NCBI GenBank assembly: GCA_028583685.1
Contig: JAMXIF010001118.1
Location: forward strand, 1,838,858-1,902,857
DNA length: 64,000 nucleotides
Direction: 5' to 3'
DNA from: Petaurus breviceps papuanus
Taxonomy: Eukaryota; Chordata; Mammalia; Diprotodontia; Petauridae
Below are positions 1 through 11,724 of this stretch, in pieces; position 1 is the first letter of the stretch; each line of letters begins with the position of its first letter. The position numbers and the translations under genes are program-made. A model generated the notes under the pieces. The model made no database searches. It was not told the origin of the DNA and worked only from the letters and a program-made list of their open reading frames with translations.

Positions 1-524
1 TGCTTAATTGAATTTCCATCATATAGTCTCTTGTTGACATTAATCATTTTTTTTTAATTCAGGGAGAATCAATAAATAGAAAGAAGGATATACATTTTTT
101 TAATTATAAAAATAGTTTGACCCTGCAATGATGCTGTGGGTATACCAGAGCACTTGGGACCATTTGTCCATTTGGGGAAACCCAATTCACAACTAGAAGT
201 CCTGTTTCACACAATTTGTGTCTTGCTGACACTTTTATGTGTACCATATGTTAGAATGATCAGAAAGGCAAGGCAAGCAAAATGTGGGAGCACTTAGATA
301 GCAGATGCTGACAATTGCCCTCATGAGAGTAATTGCCTTGCTTCTTATTGAGGCTGAATGAAAGAAGAAAATAAATGCAGTCCAGTCTTCCTGGCAGGTG
401 TTCCTAAAACAGCTTTTATATTATGGCAGTAAAGTTGATTGGATTACCAGGAAGGAAAAAACAAGGTAGTTGGATGAGCCCTTCCCATAGCAAAGCAAAA
501 TCTGAGGAGTATGTCTTAGAAAAA

Positions 525-650
525 AGAGCAAGAATTAGGAGATAACTGGGTTCAAACACCAGCTTCAAAATTTATTAGATATGTGGTGTTTGGCAAATCA
601 CTCTTTGAACCTCAGATTTCTGTAAAATGGGGATACTTATATTAACATAT
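525..650 (+). repeat. MIR-like SINE fragment
   Basis: The sequence follows the MIR pattern: a gggttcaaa-type B box, then a caaatcact region and cctcagatttctgtaaaatgggga. It is old and diverged. Confidence 0.6.
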
Positions 651-662
651 ATGTAAAATTTT

Positions 663-751
663 ATACTACCTCTTTTGTGGAGAGTGTTATAAGAAATCAT
701 TATATATATATACACTACCTATTTCATGGAGAGTGTTATAAGGAATTATTA
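663..751. repeat. Tandem duplication, about 49-bp period, two units
   Basis: Units at 663-702 and 712-751 share the core ggagagtgttataag and the flanking actacct. They are separated by a short TA run. No coding role is suggested. Confidence 0.75.
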
Positions 752-978
752 TTGTTCAGTCATTTCATTGATGTCCAACGCTTGGCAAACATATTGGGTT
801 GGCCTGCCATTTCCTTCTACACTTCATTTTACAGATGACGATACTGAGGGATACCAGATTAAGTGACTTGCCTAAAGTCACAGAGCTAGTAATTGTCTGA
901 GGCCATATTTGAACTTAGGAAGATGAGTCTCCCTAACTCCAGGCTTGGCACTCTATGCCCTACACTACCTTGCTTCCC
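752..978 (-). repeat. Marsupial tRNA-derived SINE (long form)
   Basis: Read on the minus strand this has the form seen across the window: a head with gagtgccaagcctggagt, a central cctcagaca region, a tgacttgcc-type block, and a tail resembling aatgactgaaca. It is moderately diverged. Confidence 0.7.
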
Positions 979-1039
979 TGGAATAAAAGTGGTTCACATT
1001 TATATGGTGCTTTAAACTTTACAAATATTTTTCCTTATA

Positions 1040-1290
1040 ATGGACAGCTAAATGGCTTAGTGAATAGAGTGCCAGGCCTAGAGTCAGAAAGATTAATCTT
1101 CTTGAGTTCAAATCTGGCCTCAGACACTTACTAGCTGTGTGATTCTGGACAAGTCACTTACCCCTATTTGTCTTAGTCTCATCTGTAAAATGAGCTTGAG
1201 AAAAAAATGACTAACTGCTCCAATACCTTTCCAAGAAAAGCCCAAATGGGGTTATGAAGAGTCAGATGCAACTGAAAAATGACTGAATAC
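1040..1290 (+). repeat. Marsupial tRNA-derived SINE (long form)
   Basis: The head (ggacagctaaatggcttag) and B box (gagttcaaatct) come first. They are followed by cctcagacacttactagc, caagtcactta, a ctcatctgtaaaatgagc block, and a tail ending aaaatgactgaat. The same family lies in opposite orientation 60 bp to the left. Confidence 0.8.
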
Positions 1291-2914
1291 TTTTTTCCCT
1301 GAACATCTCTTATGCCAGGATGACTTTCTCTGCGTGTCAGTTACCCTGTATTTGTTGTTTATATCTCTTGGAAATTACTGTGAATTGTGCTGTGCTGCAA
1401 GGTAAATGACCTCTTAGTTAAGGAGTTTACCAGTAAGATGAAGACTGTGAAATAAGGTCAGACACCTCTGTGTCCTTGGCAACACCTTTTAGCTCTTTCC
1501 TATCTTTTCAAGTGTGCCTATGGTCAAGGTTGTGGAAACCTGGTAACTAGGGCATGACACTCTGATAGCATAACTATTTCTGTGTTTTTATTCGTACAGA
1601 GTTCCTGCATAGATTCCTGCCCTGCAACCTTCTTTTGAAAATTGACAATAACATAGAGGAGAAATGTTTGAATACCATTTCATGGAAAATAACCTATTGG
1701 ATGCATAGTTATGAGACACATCCTTCTTGTAGTTTCTACTGGAAAGAATAATATTATTTAGTTACTTATAGCCTTACCTATGACTGAATACTATTTTTAA
1801 TTATCTGTAATGGCTGGAGGGAGAAGGGGAAAGGGAAAGAGAAAATCAGAGACATTAGGGAAGAATGTTTCAGCCAGAAAGAGGTTGGAAGGAAGGGTTA
1901 GCAAAAACTAACCAGTAACTAGCAGTACACTCCTCTGCAAATCTAATTGATTTTCCCATTTAATTGTAATTTTTTCTTTTTTTTTTTTTTTAGTAGTATG
2001 AATCGTTTAGAATTTTAAAGCTACAGATGGCATATACTGATGGGACCATTGTGAGTGATGGACCTGGTCAGCACTGACATGGCAATTAACTCATGACTTA
2101 TATACTTTTTAATAAATATGTCTTTCCCACCTTTCTTTTTCTTTTATCATGGTCATCAATCATTCATTAAGCTTCCCTAGAAATAATGAATAATATTAAT
2201 TATTTCAACAGAACTAGGTGGTAGTGAGAAAGCTTCTATACTCTCCATGACCTGTCAAGGGGAGGAAGATAATTAGGTACCCAGTGACCCTCCTCTCAGA
2301 AGTACTGTAGTGCCTTGCATTGCTATGGAGATTAGAAACTCAAGAAGAAACTATCCCAGAATTCATCAGTCAGTGATGTTTTGGATTATGTCTAAAAATT
2401 TTCAAGGAAAGTGGAGAAGAGTGGAGAGTTCAAGAACTGTTTGTTTTCTTGGGTCCATGTAGGCAACCAAGTGTCAAGCACTGATCCAAGTCTTCAATTC
2501 ATTTTTACTTGTCGTTTCTTTGAAAGGTTCTAATAGTCTTAGTCAGCCTAATAGGTTGACATTGAAGGTGCTGCTGCTGCCACTGATGTGTGGAGTGGAT
2601 AGAAGCCAATCCCTAGAGAAACTGCAAAGGAATGCAAGTGTGAGTAAGTAAAGTGATACAACTCTACCTCTAAGGCATCTCCTGATCCTCCTGCTTCCCT
2701 GATGCAAAAGGTGGCAACTTATTAACTATCTGATTGCTTGCATTATGTCTTTCCTTACCATGAAGGGAAATAGGTGAAAGTAGGAAAAGTCATTTCCTTC
2801 TCTACTGTTAGCAACTTCCTGTGCAAAAGAATGGCTCCTCTTCCTTTTGCTCCTTTTCATTTTGTTGGCATTTTACTTCCCATCATATGAAAAGATCAGT
2901 TAGGTGTCATTGAA

Positions 2915-3190
2915 TATAGCAAAGGACCAGGAGTTAGAAGACTGGAGTTTAAATCTAGTCTCAGATGCCTACTGCCTGTGTGACTGTGAGCACACAGTCT
3001 TAATTCAATCTTAATTCGATCTGTTCTTAATTCAATCTCTGCTTTATTTTCCTCCCCTGTAAAATAGGGATGATAATTGCATCTAGCTTCCAGGTTTGTT
3101 GTGATAGATCAAATGAGATATACAAAGTGCTTTGCAAACCTTCAAATGCTATAAAATGGTGGCCACTCATTGCTGTTGCTTTTATTATTG
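2915..3190 (+). repeat. MIR-like SINE
   Basis: It contains gagtttaaatctagtctcag, a cctgtgtgac segment, tcccctgtaaaatagggat, and then the extended MIR tail with gatcaaatgagatata and caaagtgctttgcaaa. A short duplication of cttaattc sits in its middle. Confidence 0.65.
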
Positions 3191-3264
3191 AAAGAAAACC
3201 AAGGGACTACAGATCTTCATTGTGTGATAGGTGGTTGGAGATTTGGACAAAGGCTTGGATCAGG

Positions 3265-3360
3265 GTAAAGACAGAGGAAAATATGTATATATATTTATAT
3301 TATTATTATATATTTTATATGTGATATATATATTAAAAAATATATATATATGCTTCAACT
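3265..3360. repeat. TA-rich microsatellite
   Basis: Imperfect (TA)n with tattattat interruptions. Confidence 0.85.
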
Positions 3361-3704
3361 TGACTTTGAAGGAGTGAGGAGTAGCAGTAATGAGTTCAAG
3401 TGGATGTAATACAATGTAATGTAATACAATGATGTAATAATACAAGGATGTAATACAATGAGACAGTACTTCTAAGCCAAATGAAGTCCAACTTTCTACA
3501 AGTAACTGGATTTGTCGTGAGTTACTAATATAACTGGAAATTGACTCCTAGACCTAATAGAGATAAGCCATTGAGTCAAAGTTCAGTCAAGACTAAGGAA
3601 AGGGGTGGAATCTATCTTACTTTACACATAAATGAGTGTATGGTGTTCTTAATCAATGCTTATATATGGGCATTATTTTCTATCTTGTCAGTAGTACTAG
3701 GTTT

Positions 3705-3935
3705 GTCTCACTGACCTCAAACTTGGGAAAATGAGTTTGAATTTGACCTCAGATACTTGCTAGAGGTGCCTAAGTAATTGAACAAGTCAAATAAGTTCTG
3801 TCTGACTGACTCCTAGGGTTGCTGGAAGTATCAAATGAGGTATTTGTAAAATGCTCAGAGTATTTGTAAACCTCAAAGTACTATGGAAGTACTATGATTG
3901 TTACTATTACTATTTTGAAATGTACCAGATGATAT
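3705..3935 (+). repeat. MIR-like SINE
   Basis: It shows gagtttgaatttgacctcag, a diverged centre, and the tail tatcaaatgaggtatttgta followed by aaagtactatggaagtacta. It is diverged. Confidence 0.55.
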
Positions 3936-4429
3936 TCCTTTATTTGACCTTCTGTACTTTATATGTGGGGGCCTCTCCCCATACATTTGTTACAATTCCC
4001 TGCACCAATTTTCCATGTGGCGCCTTTATAGGTAATCTAACATTTGCTCGTGCCCAAGTTCTATGGGCTCAACCTACCGTTCAGCCAACTCCTTCAACAT
4101 TATAGTAATAATAATAATTAGCTATCACTAATTTACTTCAAGATTTTTGTAGACATATCAGTTACTTTACATTAAAGTGGTTTATACTTAAATCATCTCA
4201 AGTAGATGACAATGTATTTTGTTGCTAATTGCTCCCAGAGAAGTATTTCCCAATCATTCTTGGCAACTCATCTATATAATTAATACTAGATTCAGGAAGG
4301 AGGTAATAAATAAGTTAGATAAAATTTGTGAGACTATGGTGTTTATTGAGTTTACTGGGGACATAATGCACTGGCTGTATTCAAACCTGATCATTTTTCT
4401 GAAATTTGAAGTAAGGAATGAAAATTATA

Positions 4430-4600
4430 GAACACCAGACCTATAAGGAAACTTAGAGATGTCAGTTCAACACTCTCATTTTCTAGATGAGGAAAGTGAG
4501 GTCTAGAATGATTTAATAACTTGTCCCAAACCACAGGGATACTTTGTTAAAGCTAACACTAGACCGCTAGCTATGACAGAATACCACAATTTCCCCAAAG
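4430..4600 (-). repeat. MIR-like fragment
   Basis: The antisense MIR pattern is present: cattttctagatgaggaaa, gtgaggtctagaatga and acttgtcccaaaccacaggg. It is degenerate. Confidence 0.5.
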
Positions 4601-6126
4601 AATTGAATGCCTTGATCAGTAAACAGAAGCTTTAAACTCCGTCTCATTCTTCCTCTGCCATGTGACAGAAGGCTTCTCTTTCAAGGAGTCCCCAATTCAC
4701 ATTCTGTCCATTAATGACATCTCAATTCCACTTCAGTTTCCAAATCCTCATGAGTGATTGCCACTCCTTCAGAGGAAATTCTCTAGTTCCTTATCAATTT
4801 CCAAACCTTACTAATAAAAATTGCTCTCTCAGGACTGAAATTACAAGCCTGACTTCTATCTGACACATTCCACAACAGAAATGAGAGGTTCAATCTGCTC
4901 AGCTTCCCAGAGGTAATCATTCTTGGGTCCCCTAGTCTTAATATAAAGCTCAGTTTTCTCCCAAAGGCAATAGTAATGAAAAATGACTGATTACTTCCAA
5001 ATTTTTCTGCAAATTGAAATTTCTGAAACTACATAAGACATAAAAGATTTGGTGATTTTAATAACACTCCCAATATAGTATAAGTTGCATGAGGTAACTT
5101 GATTACCAATTTGAGAGCAATGAGTCATCTTCCAGGTATTTCAGAGCAGTTGAATTTCCAGTCGGTCACACAATAAAATGTTATTGAAATGAAGATAGCA
5201 AAGGGCACTGTCACAAAATATGTGTAACTCTATCTTTAATATTCATGCTGCACTTGAAATATTTGCAAACATTTTTATATTGACCTCCAATTACTACAGA
5301 GGGAGAGAAATTTCCAGCATGAGCAGAATTTTAATCCAGGATAAGGATAGCATTCTTTTCTTGCTTTTTTCATCACCATCGGTTTCAATAAAAAAACTAG
5401 AGGTGACCCCAAGATTTGATATATGCCTCCACAGTGCTAAATGGCTCAAATATTATATTACTTGAAGCAAATATGGATGCCTAGGGAAGAGAATACTATT
5501 CTAAAGACTTCAGTGACACGCTCATATTTTTATTGTCAAAACTGTGAACGTTCCCTATTTCATCCATCTACTGTATCTTGCCTGTTCTTTAGGGGGGGAA
5601 ATTGTATATGAATCATGAGGGTTTAAATAATGCTACATTCTGAATATTTTGACCTAAAAAGGATAGTGCATTTATCTTTTTTGGTTTTATTAAATACAGC
5701 AAAGGTTAAAAAAAGATCACCTTTGTTAAAGGTGTACTTCTCAAAAATTAACATCTATTTTTTTTAAATGTGACTAAGAGTTCTGTTAATTCTTTTGTTC
5801 CATATAGACCACTACAGTTTACTATCAATTTTCTTTTTTTTTTCTGTCTCTTCTCTGGTAACATGTTGTAATTTTTCATTAAACTTTGTAATTTGGTTTC
5901 TACCATGAACTGAATTTAAGCAATATACCTGCAAGTGACTGAAATTTAGGAATTTTCTTTTTTAATAATGTCACATCAGTTCTTGAAATAGGTAAAAAAA
6001 TTTGCTCCCCAGTTTTCAAATTCCCTCTACTACTCCTCTTCCATATTGGAAAGAACTGATCAGTGCCACAGCCTCCTCATCTAACAATTAACTTCCTTTG
6101 TGGAGAAAAGGGCAGCTTCTATGCAC

Positions 6127-6130
6127 TATC

Positions 6131-6197
<67 letters not shown>

Positions 6198-6220
6198 ATC
6201 TATCATCTATCTATCTATCT
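6127..6220. repeat. (ATCT)n microsatellite
   Basis: About 90 bp of tandem ATCT with two small breaks (atctatcatc). Its length makes it a likely polymorphic marker. Confidence 0.97.
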
Positions 6221-7689
6221 TAGTCTATTTGTCTATTTTTGATTGTCAGTGGAGTGTGACAATTCAGATTTCAATGCAAAGGAAGTGTTTGCATTCTAAG
6301 TATAGGGTGATTTAGGATTCAACAGTTTGCTTTGCCACATCTACTGAAAAACCTACAGTGAGGTCTACCTGTCTATCAGGAATTCCTAGAACATCCTGGC
6401 CTCATTTGCTCTCTGATATGTCTCAAAACAGCTTCCTCCTCAGCCTAATTGCCCCCTCCCTTTCTAGCTGACCCTACAAATGCTGTGTTTGGCCATGTAG
6501 AAAAATACCAATTATAATCCCTTTCAAGAACTGCTTACCATTTATGATTAATTACCATGTAGTACAAGAATGGCAATGCACATTATTAGATGTCTGTCAT
6601 TTTTTCTTTGTTGTATGTTTTATTCGATCCAAAAACTAAATTGTATTCATGCTTGCTAAATTTTTATAGATGGTTTCCAATGTATCAGGGTCCTTTGCTC
6701 ATAACTTTGAATGAATGAATGAAAAAGGATGCAGTGCTGGTTCTCCTACGTAAACATAAAGGACATGTACATGATGAACAATCTACATAAGAGTAGGAAG
6801 CTTAAGATTCACTAAGGGAGACAGTTGAAATGCCTGCCAGGGGGTAACATTTGTAGAATTGTTATCTTTGGGAAAGACATTAAACATGCTACATGAAGCT
6901 GGGATAGCTAACTAGGATAATTAAAATGGTCACCTGTATCTGCATATCTATAACTAGAGTAGGAAGATGAGGGTTTGTCCTAAGATAAAGAAATTTAGAT
7001 GGAACTGATAAATGTCACAGTTCTACAATAGGAGAATTACAAGTGAGCTTTACTCTGTGTAAACCAGAATAATTAATTAAAATAGGATCATATTAGATGA
7101 AATGCTACCTTTCTTTAGTAACCAGAACCCCAGATTAACCCTTTACCTAACCAAGTTCTCTCTGCTCCTTCCAATGAATTTGTGTTAAAAAGTTGATATG
7201 AAGGTTCATTTTGTTCCACTTGGTTTTAGTCAAGAACTTGCTAGTTAATGGCTGTTAACTGGCTAACATCAAAGATAGAAAAAAGACAGTCTTGGCAAAG
7301 TTTGATAGTTTTTAGGGTGACAGGGCTGTTTCTCTTGGTTAATGCTAGCCTTGAGCTGTATCCTGACTGGTTTTTTCACAACACCAATAGGGTTTAGTCC
7401 CATTTGCCAGAGCAAGGGATAGGGAACTCAGCGCATAAAGAAAAGTCCTATGGCCCGAGCAATTAAGAACTCTGTGTGATCCCAAAATCCTAAACCCTTA
7501 GCATAGCTTCTAATAATTGTCACTGTGGAACTGTGGTAGGAGAAAGAGATAGGAAGACAAACTACAAGGAAGAGAATTGAGGAAGGCTAGGTCTTACTCC
7601 ATTAATAGTCACAGTAAGGAAGCAGACCAAAATTGAGTAGACACTCTGTAATAACAATAAAACTCCTTATATAACTAAGGTACAAACAC

Positions 7690-7699
7690 ATATACATAA

Positions 7700-7737
<38 letters not shown>

Positions 7738-7740
7738 GTA
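7690..7740. repeat. (CA)n(TA)n microsatellite
   Basis: A compound dinucleotide run of CA repeats leads into TA repeats. Confidence 0.95.
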
Positions 7741-8473
7741 TTCATATTCTTAACATGTATTACATGTTCACATATTCTATATATTTACACACACATATTC
7801 CTATGTTTACTCCCATAGACTCATGGTTCTCCCCAAAAGACCACTTGTCACATCTCAACAACAAGATTCTGGAATACTCTAAACACCTAACCATGCATAA
7901 GATACAATGAACTTTTTATCCTAGACACATAATGAGGTAATAAAGCTCATTCCAAATAACTAAAAATTCTTTCTGACTAGAGAGTTCATAAGAGCAAATG
8001 AACATAGAAATAAAAGAAATTTAATGTGGGAATAATAAAATCCAAAGATGCTGCATTCTCTAGCAAAATGCTATTATAATTGCATATTTTACTTAGAGTT
8101 TAACTGAGGTTTTAGACTTTTAGATATAAGAATTTAAGGAAAACTATAAAGAAATCTCAACCATATAAAAACTGAATTGCAGTCTAATCTCTATAGAATC
8201 TTTCTTCCAGGTAAGTCAAGAAATTTAAATAAATTCTATATTCCAATTGTTTTACTTTGACCATATGTTTGTATTGTTTTCAAATATGGATATCCATTCT
8301 GATATTACTAGAATAAAGGAAACTTCAAATCATCAACTTATAAAATTAATAAAAATTCTGAGCAGAAACCTTACTGGATTATTTTTTATAAGTATGTAAT
8401 ATACTTAGGTATATACACATAAACATTCATACATTCCAGCAGTAGAGAAAATGACATAACTTTTATATCTAAC

Positions 8474-8624
8474 CTTATGTTGTTGGACTTGGCATTTTAG
8501 GTCTTCAAGATCAGGACCTAGGGGCTCTGCTTCCATTTTCTTTGTCCTGGCTTCAGTTTCTGATAACCAGTCAGTTAAATGTGTTAGTTGCTGGTTCTGA
8601 AGATCCATTAAAACTTTATGTAAA
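8474..8624 (-). CDS. DMD: Dystrophin exon 12 (spectrin repeat 1 to 2 junction)
   Basis: This 151-bp exon begins with T, which completes the split Asn codon from exon 11. It continues LHKVLMDLQNQQLTHLTDWL and ends VQQHK in phase 0, equivalent to human residues 444-494. The acceptor is tttcatttttcag before TTTACAT. The donor is AAG followed by gttaga, with T rather than A or G at position +3, a somewhat weak site. The tryptophan in TDWLSETEART is the helix A tryptophan of spectrin repeat 2. Human has LKRQVQQHK near the end; here the arginine is a cysteine (LKCQVQQHK). The length is exactly that of the human exon. Confidence 0.97.
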
Positions 8625-9054
8625 CTGAAAAATGAAAACAAGTAAATTATCATCTAAACTAAATATGATTTAATTATTAATATTCATTATTATGGTATAG
8701 TGGAAATGTAGTTTAATAGGTTTTTACACTATATATTTCTATAACAGAATCTTATATAAATTATCCTAAGTGTAAGTAATCAGAGTGACTTATAACCAAA
8801 ATTGTTGATCACTTGGTGATGAGTTCTCTTCCTAAAGGTATGGAAAAGAGGGAGGATGAGGTTCAACAATAGTGAGATGATTACTTAAATGTACTCTCAT
8901 GAAATTACATATCTTTGAAGTATCAATTTTATGTTTTCACAATAACTATTCTTTCCAAATATGTAAAATAGCTAACAATTTCTTGTTCTGATGCCACTAG
9001 AAATATCTAACTGAAACATCTGCTTCTACAAATAAACTAGTGGTTAGCTATTAT

Positions 9055-9230
9055 ACATACACACATGTATGTGTGTGTATTTATATACATATATGTCAAT
9101 TATATCTAATAGAAACATAGTATAACATAATCATAATAACACAAATGTCATATCAAAGCATTATATATGTGTGATTATATTTTTATATATGTGTATGTTC
9201 ATATTTTTTCCTCTATAATAAATACTGTGG
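9055..9230. repeat. AT-rich compound microsatellite
   Basis: Alternating purine-pyrimidine sequence with a short palindrome (acacatgtatgtgtgt) and several tatatatgtg motifs. Confidence 0.7.
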
Positions 9231-9390
9231 TCTAGTGGAGAAAGGGCCATCTTGGGACTTAAAAAGTCCTGGGTTCAAGTCCTGCCTCTGACATCAACTA
9301 ATTATATGACCATAGGGAGTCACTTAATTTCTCTTTTTCCTAGGCAACACTATAAGACTCTAAATTACAGATGAGTTGATGAGTGTGATC
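9230..9390 (+). repeat. MIR/SINE-like fragment
   Basis: The segment has gggttcaagtcctgcctctg, a tgaccatagggagtcactta block, and a diverged tail. Confidence 0.55.
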
Positions 9391-9462
9391 TCCAGTAGTG
9401 GAAGAAAATTACAAAGTTTGAGTTAAAGCAAACCAATGGAATCATGGAGCTATGAGACCACA

Positions 9463-9620
9463 TTTTTTTTTTTAAAGCAATTGGGGTTAAGTAACTTGCT
9501 CAAGGTTACACAGCCAGGTGTTTCTGGGTGGGTGCTAAGTGTCTGAGCCCGGGATTCGATCACCAGGTCTTCTCAACACTGGAGCTGGTGCTCTTACTCG
9601 CTGTGCTACCTGGCCACCCC
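9463..9620 (-). repeat. Monomeric tRNA-derived SINE, type A
   Basis: On the minus strand it begins ggggtggccaggtagcacag and has a B-box-like gatcgaatccc. It contains the diagnostic cacccacccagaaacacc and ends caattgcttt plus an A tail. It is flanked by the direct repeat gagaccaca at 9454-9462 and 9621-9629, a target-site duplication. This is the same unit as the left half of the two dimeric SINEs at 10842-11137 and 62041-62340. Confidence 0.92.
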
Positions 9621-9829
9621 GAGACCACACTTTTTTCTACCAATTTCATTGTCACAGACTTCAGAATGAAAAACTTTTATAAAATTTGGAACACAATTGT
9701 GCTCCACTTAAAGAAAAATCAAATTCCAAATTAAAAGAAAAATATACAACAAAATAGCTTATGATAAATCACATTTGAAAAATGATTATTCATTCTGTAA
9801 AAGCATTTACTGAAGGGTAAATGCATTGT

Positions 9830-10240
9830 ACTCTGCTTCTGCTGCTCTGCCTAGTTTCAGCTCCATACAACAAGATGCCCCTCCCATTAAATTCATTATC
9901 TCTAATCTCATCACTATGCTGCTAACTCAAGCCTTGACTGACACCACCTCTTTTAGCCTCCTCTCTCCCTTGTCTCTCCTCTGGGCTGGATGAAAGACTA
10001 CCAAAATCCTCCCTATGCCTTCCTTCATAGAAGGAAGAAATTGAACTTTTTGGCCTACTTTTTCTGCATCTGCTGCCCTGCCTTCAAGTCCTAGGAACAA
10101 GAACAAATTCTTTTTGTGAATTATCTCCCTTCTAGATTGTAAATTCATTGAAGGTAGGGACTATATTTCTTTATGTTAATTATATCTCCAAAGCTTAGAA
10201 CAGTTCCTGGCACAAAGTAGGTACTTAGAAAAAGGTTATT
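9830..10240 (+). repeat. L2-type LINE 3' end (and flanking C-rich sequence)
   Basis: The last part (about 10110-10240) follows the sense L2 tail: tagattgtaaattcattgaa, gtagggactatatttc, and ttcctggcacaaagtaggta. The upstream 280 bp is C/T-rich and probably part of the same old element, but I cannot confirm that. Confidence 0.6.
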
Positions 10241-10841
10241 GGATTGGACTGGTCATTTCAAATGGAATCTCCTCTCATATTTAATAGAAAATGATTTACT
10301 TGCAACTTTTTAGGAACAAAACTCTTATACAGACTAAATTTTAATGTACAACTCCCTCTCTAATGTTATGTTGTATTGTTTCATTTTTTTACTCTGTTAA
10401 AAAGGTTGTAATTATTTGTTTGTTTTTTTTCCTTTGTGGAGAGATTCTCTCCTCTAGTATCTTTCAAATATGGAATCAAACACTGAAATTCGCTAGGATT
10501 AAAAGCTTAAACAGGAGATGCAATGCCATTTTTGCAAAATAAATCTTTGACTTTATAAAACAAGAGTATTCCTGAAGAGGTGATCTGACAATAAGATGGT
10601 TAAAGGATCAGATAAGATGTAGTTGCTTGTTTTTGTTGAATGCAATTTCTCCTTATATTTTCTTATACTTTGGTATCAAGTAAACTTGAAATGTAAAAAT
10701 ATATTTACATTAAAACTGAAGAAAGGACATCAGAATTTTTTTCCTTAAGAAGTATGTCAAACTTTGAGTCAATAAGATACCTTATGATGACATAGTCATT
10801 TTCTGTAATTGTTAGAACTAATATATTGTTTCTGAACATTT

Positions 10842-11137
10842 TTTTTAAAGCAATCGGGGTTAAGTAACTTGCTCAAGGTCACACGGCCAGTTATTTCTGG
10901 GTGTAGCACCAAGTATCTGAGCCCGGATTTGATCTCCAGTTCATCCTGACACTGGAAGCGGTGCTCTTACGCCGAGCCACCTCACTGCCTCTAAGTAATT
11001 GGGGTTAAGTAGCTTGTTCAAGTTTACACGACCAGGTGTTTCTGGGTGGGTGCTAAGTGTCTGAGCCCAGATTCGATCCCCAGGTCTTCCCAACACTGGA
11101 GCCAGTACTCTTACTCGCTGTGCTACCTGGCTGCCCC
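10842..11137 (-). repeat. Dimeric tRNA-derived SINE (copy 1)
   Basis: Two related tRNA-like SINE units are joined head to tail: on the minus strand type A (11137-10992) then type B (10991-10842). The A unit ends aattactta with no A tail, and the B unit starts immediately (gaggcagtgagg). Only the B unit has an A-rich tail. One target-site duplication, tgaacattt, at 10833-10841 and 11138-11146 flanks the pair, so it inserted as one unit. Type B is recognised by acacccagaaataactggcc and a ggtggctcgg head, as in the second dimer at 62041-62340. Confidence 0.9.
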
Positions 11138-11349
11138 TGAACATTTTCAACTTTTAATTTTGACAATTTTAAAGATATTTAATATAAAAAAAAATTTCAC
11201 TTAATTTTCCCCTCACACTATTGTTAATTCCTGTTTACTGATAATTTCATCATCCAATTTATAAACTTTTGTTTAGTTGTTAGGTGGGATGGGAATAATT
11301 TTTATTTTTAGTGTTTCAAGAGATTTTTCTTTTCTGAGTTTGGTAAGAC

Positions 11350-11590
11350 CTAAGGAATGCTGTAGTACAACTTCCTTATTTCACAGGTGAGGAAACTGAG
11401 GCAGGAAGTGATGAATTAACTTGCCCTATGTTACATAATTAGTTAATGGTAGAACTAGAACTTAAGTCTTGTGATTTATACTCAAGAAGTTTTCATTAGG
11501 TACTATTAGTCATGTACTAAGCTAAGAGCAGATGAGAAAAACAACAGGCAAAACATAGTCCTGTCCTCAAGAAACTCACATTCTAATGCA
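11350..11590 (-). repeat. MIR-like fragment followed by L2-like antisense 3' end
   Basis: At 11350-11480 the antisense MIR pattern appears (ttcacaggtgaggaaactga). At 11490-11590 there is a diverged antisense L2 tail (catagtcctgtcctcaagaa). Confidence 0.6.
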
Positions 11591-11724
11591 GAAGCCACTA
11601 TGACATATATCCTTCAGTTAGGTATTTTGTAGTGTTTCAGTATGCTGGGTTAATGCAAATGCTCCTTGTTGGGGAAGCCGGAGAGCTTACTTCTGACTTG
11701 AATTATTATTATTGTTGTTGTGGT

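Larger units (their letters stand above)
1..8473 (-). other. DMD: DMD intron 12, 5' part
   Basis: This is the start of intron 12, running off the low-coordinate end of the window. It holds a MIR-like copy (about 525-650), a pair of SINEs facing each other (752-1290), MIR-like copies (about 2915-3190, 3705-3935, 4430-4600), and microsatellites at 3265-3360, 6127-6220 and 7690-7740. In the rest (about 1.3-2.9 kb, 4.6-6.1 kb, 6.3-7.6 kb and 7.75-8.45 kb) I see only AT-rich sequence without recognisable genes. Exon 13 is not present. Confidence 0.9.

Noticed and set aside
6127-6220. Possible CRISPR-like or satellite array
   Set aside because: It is a simple ATCT microsatellite without spacers.
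1-8473. Search for dystrophin exon 13
   Set aside because: No translation resembling the expected LEQEQVRVNSL-type residues was found, so it must lie outside the window.
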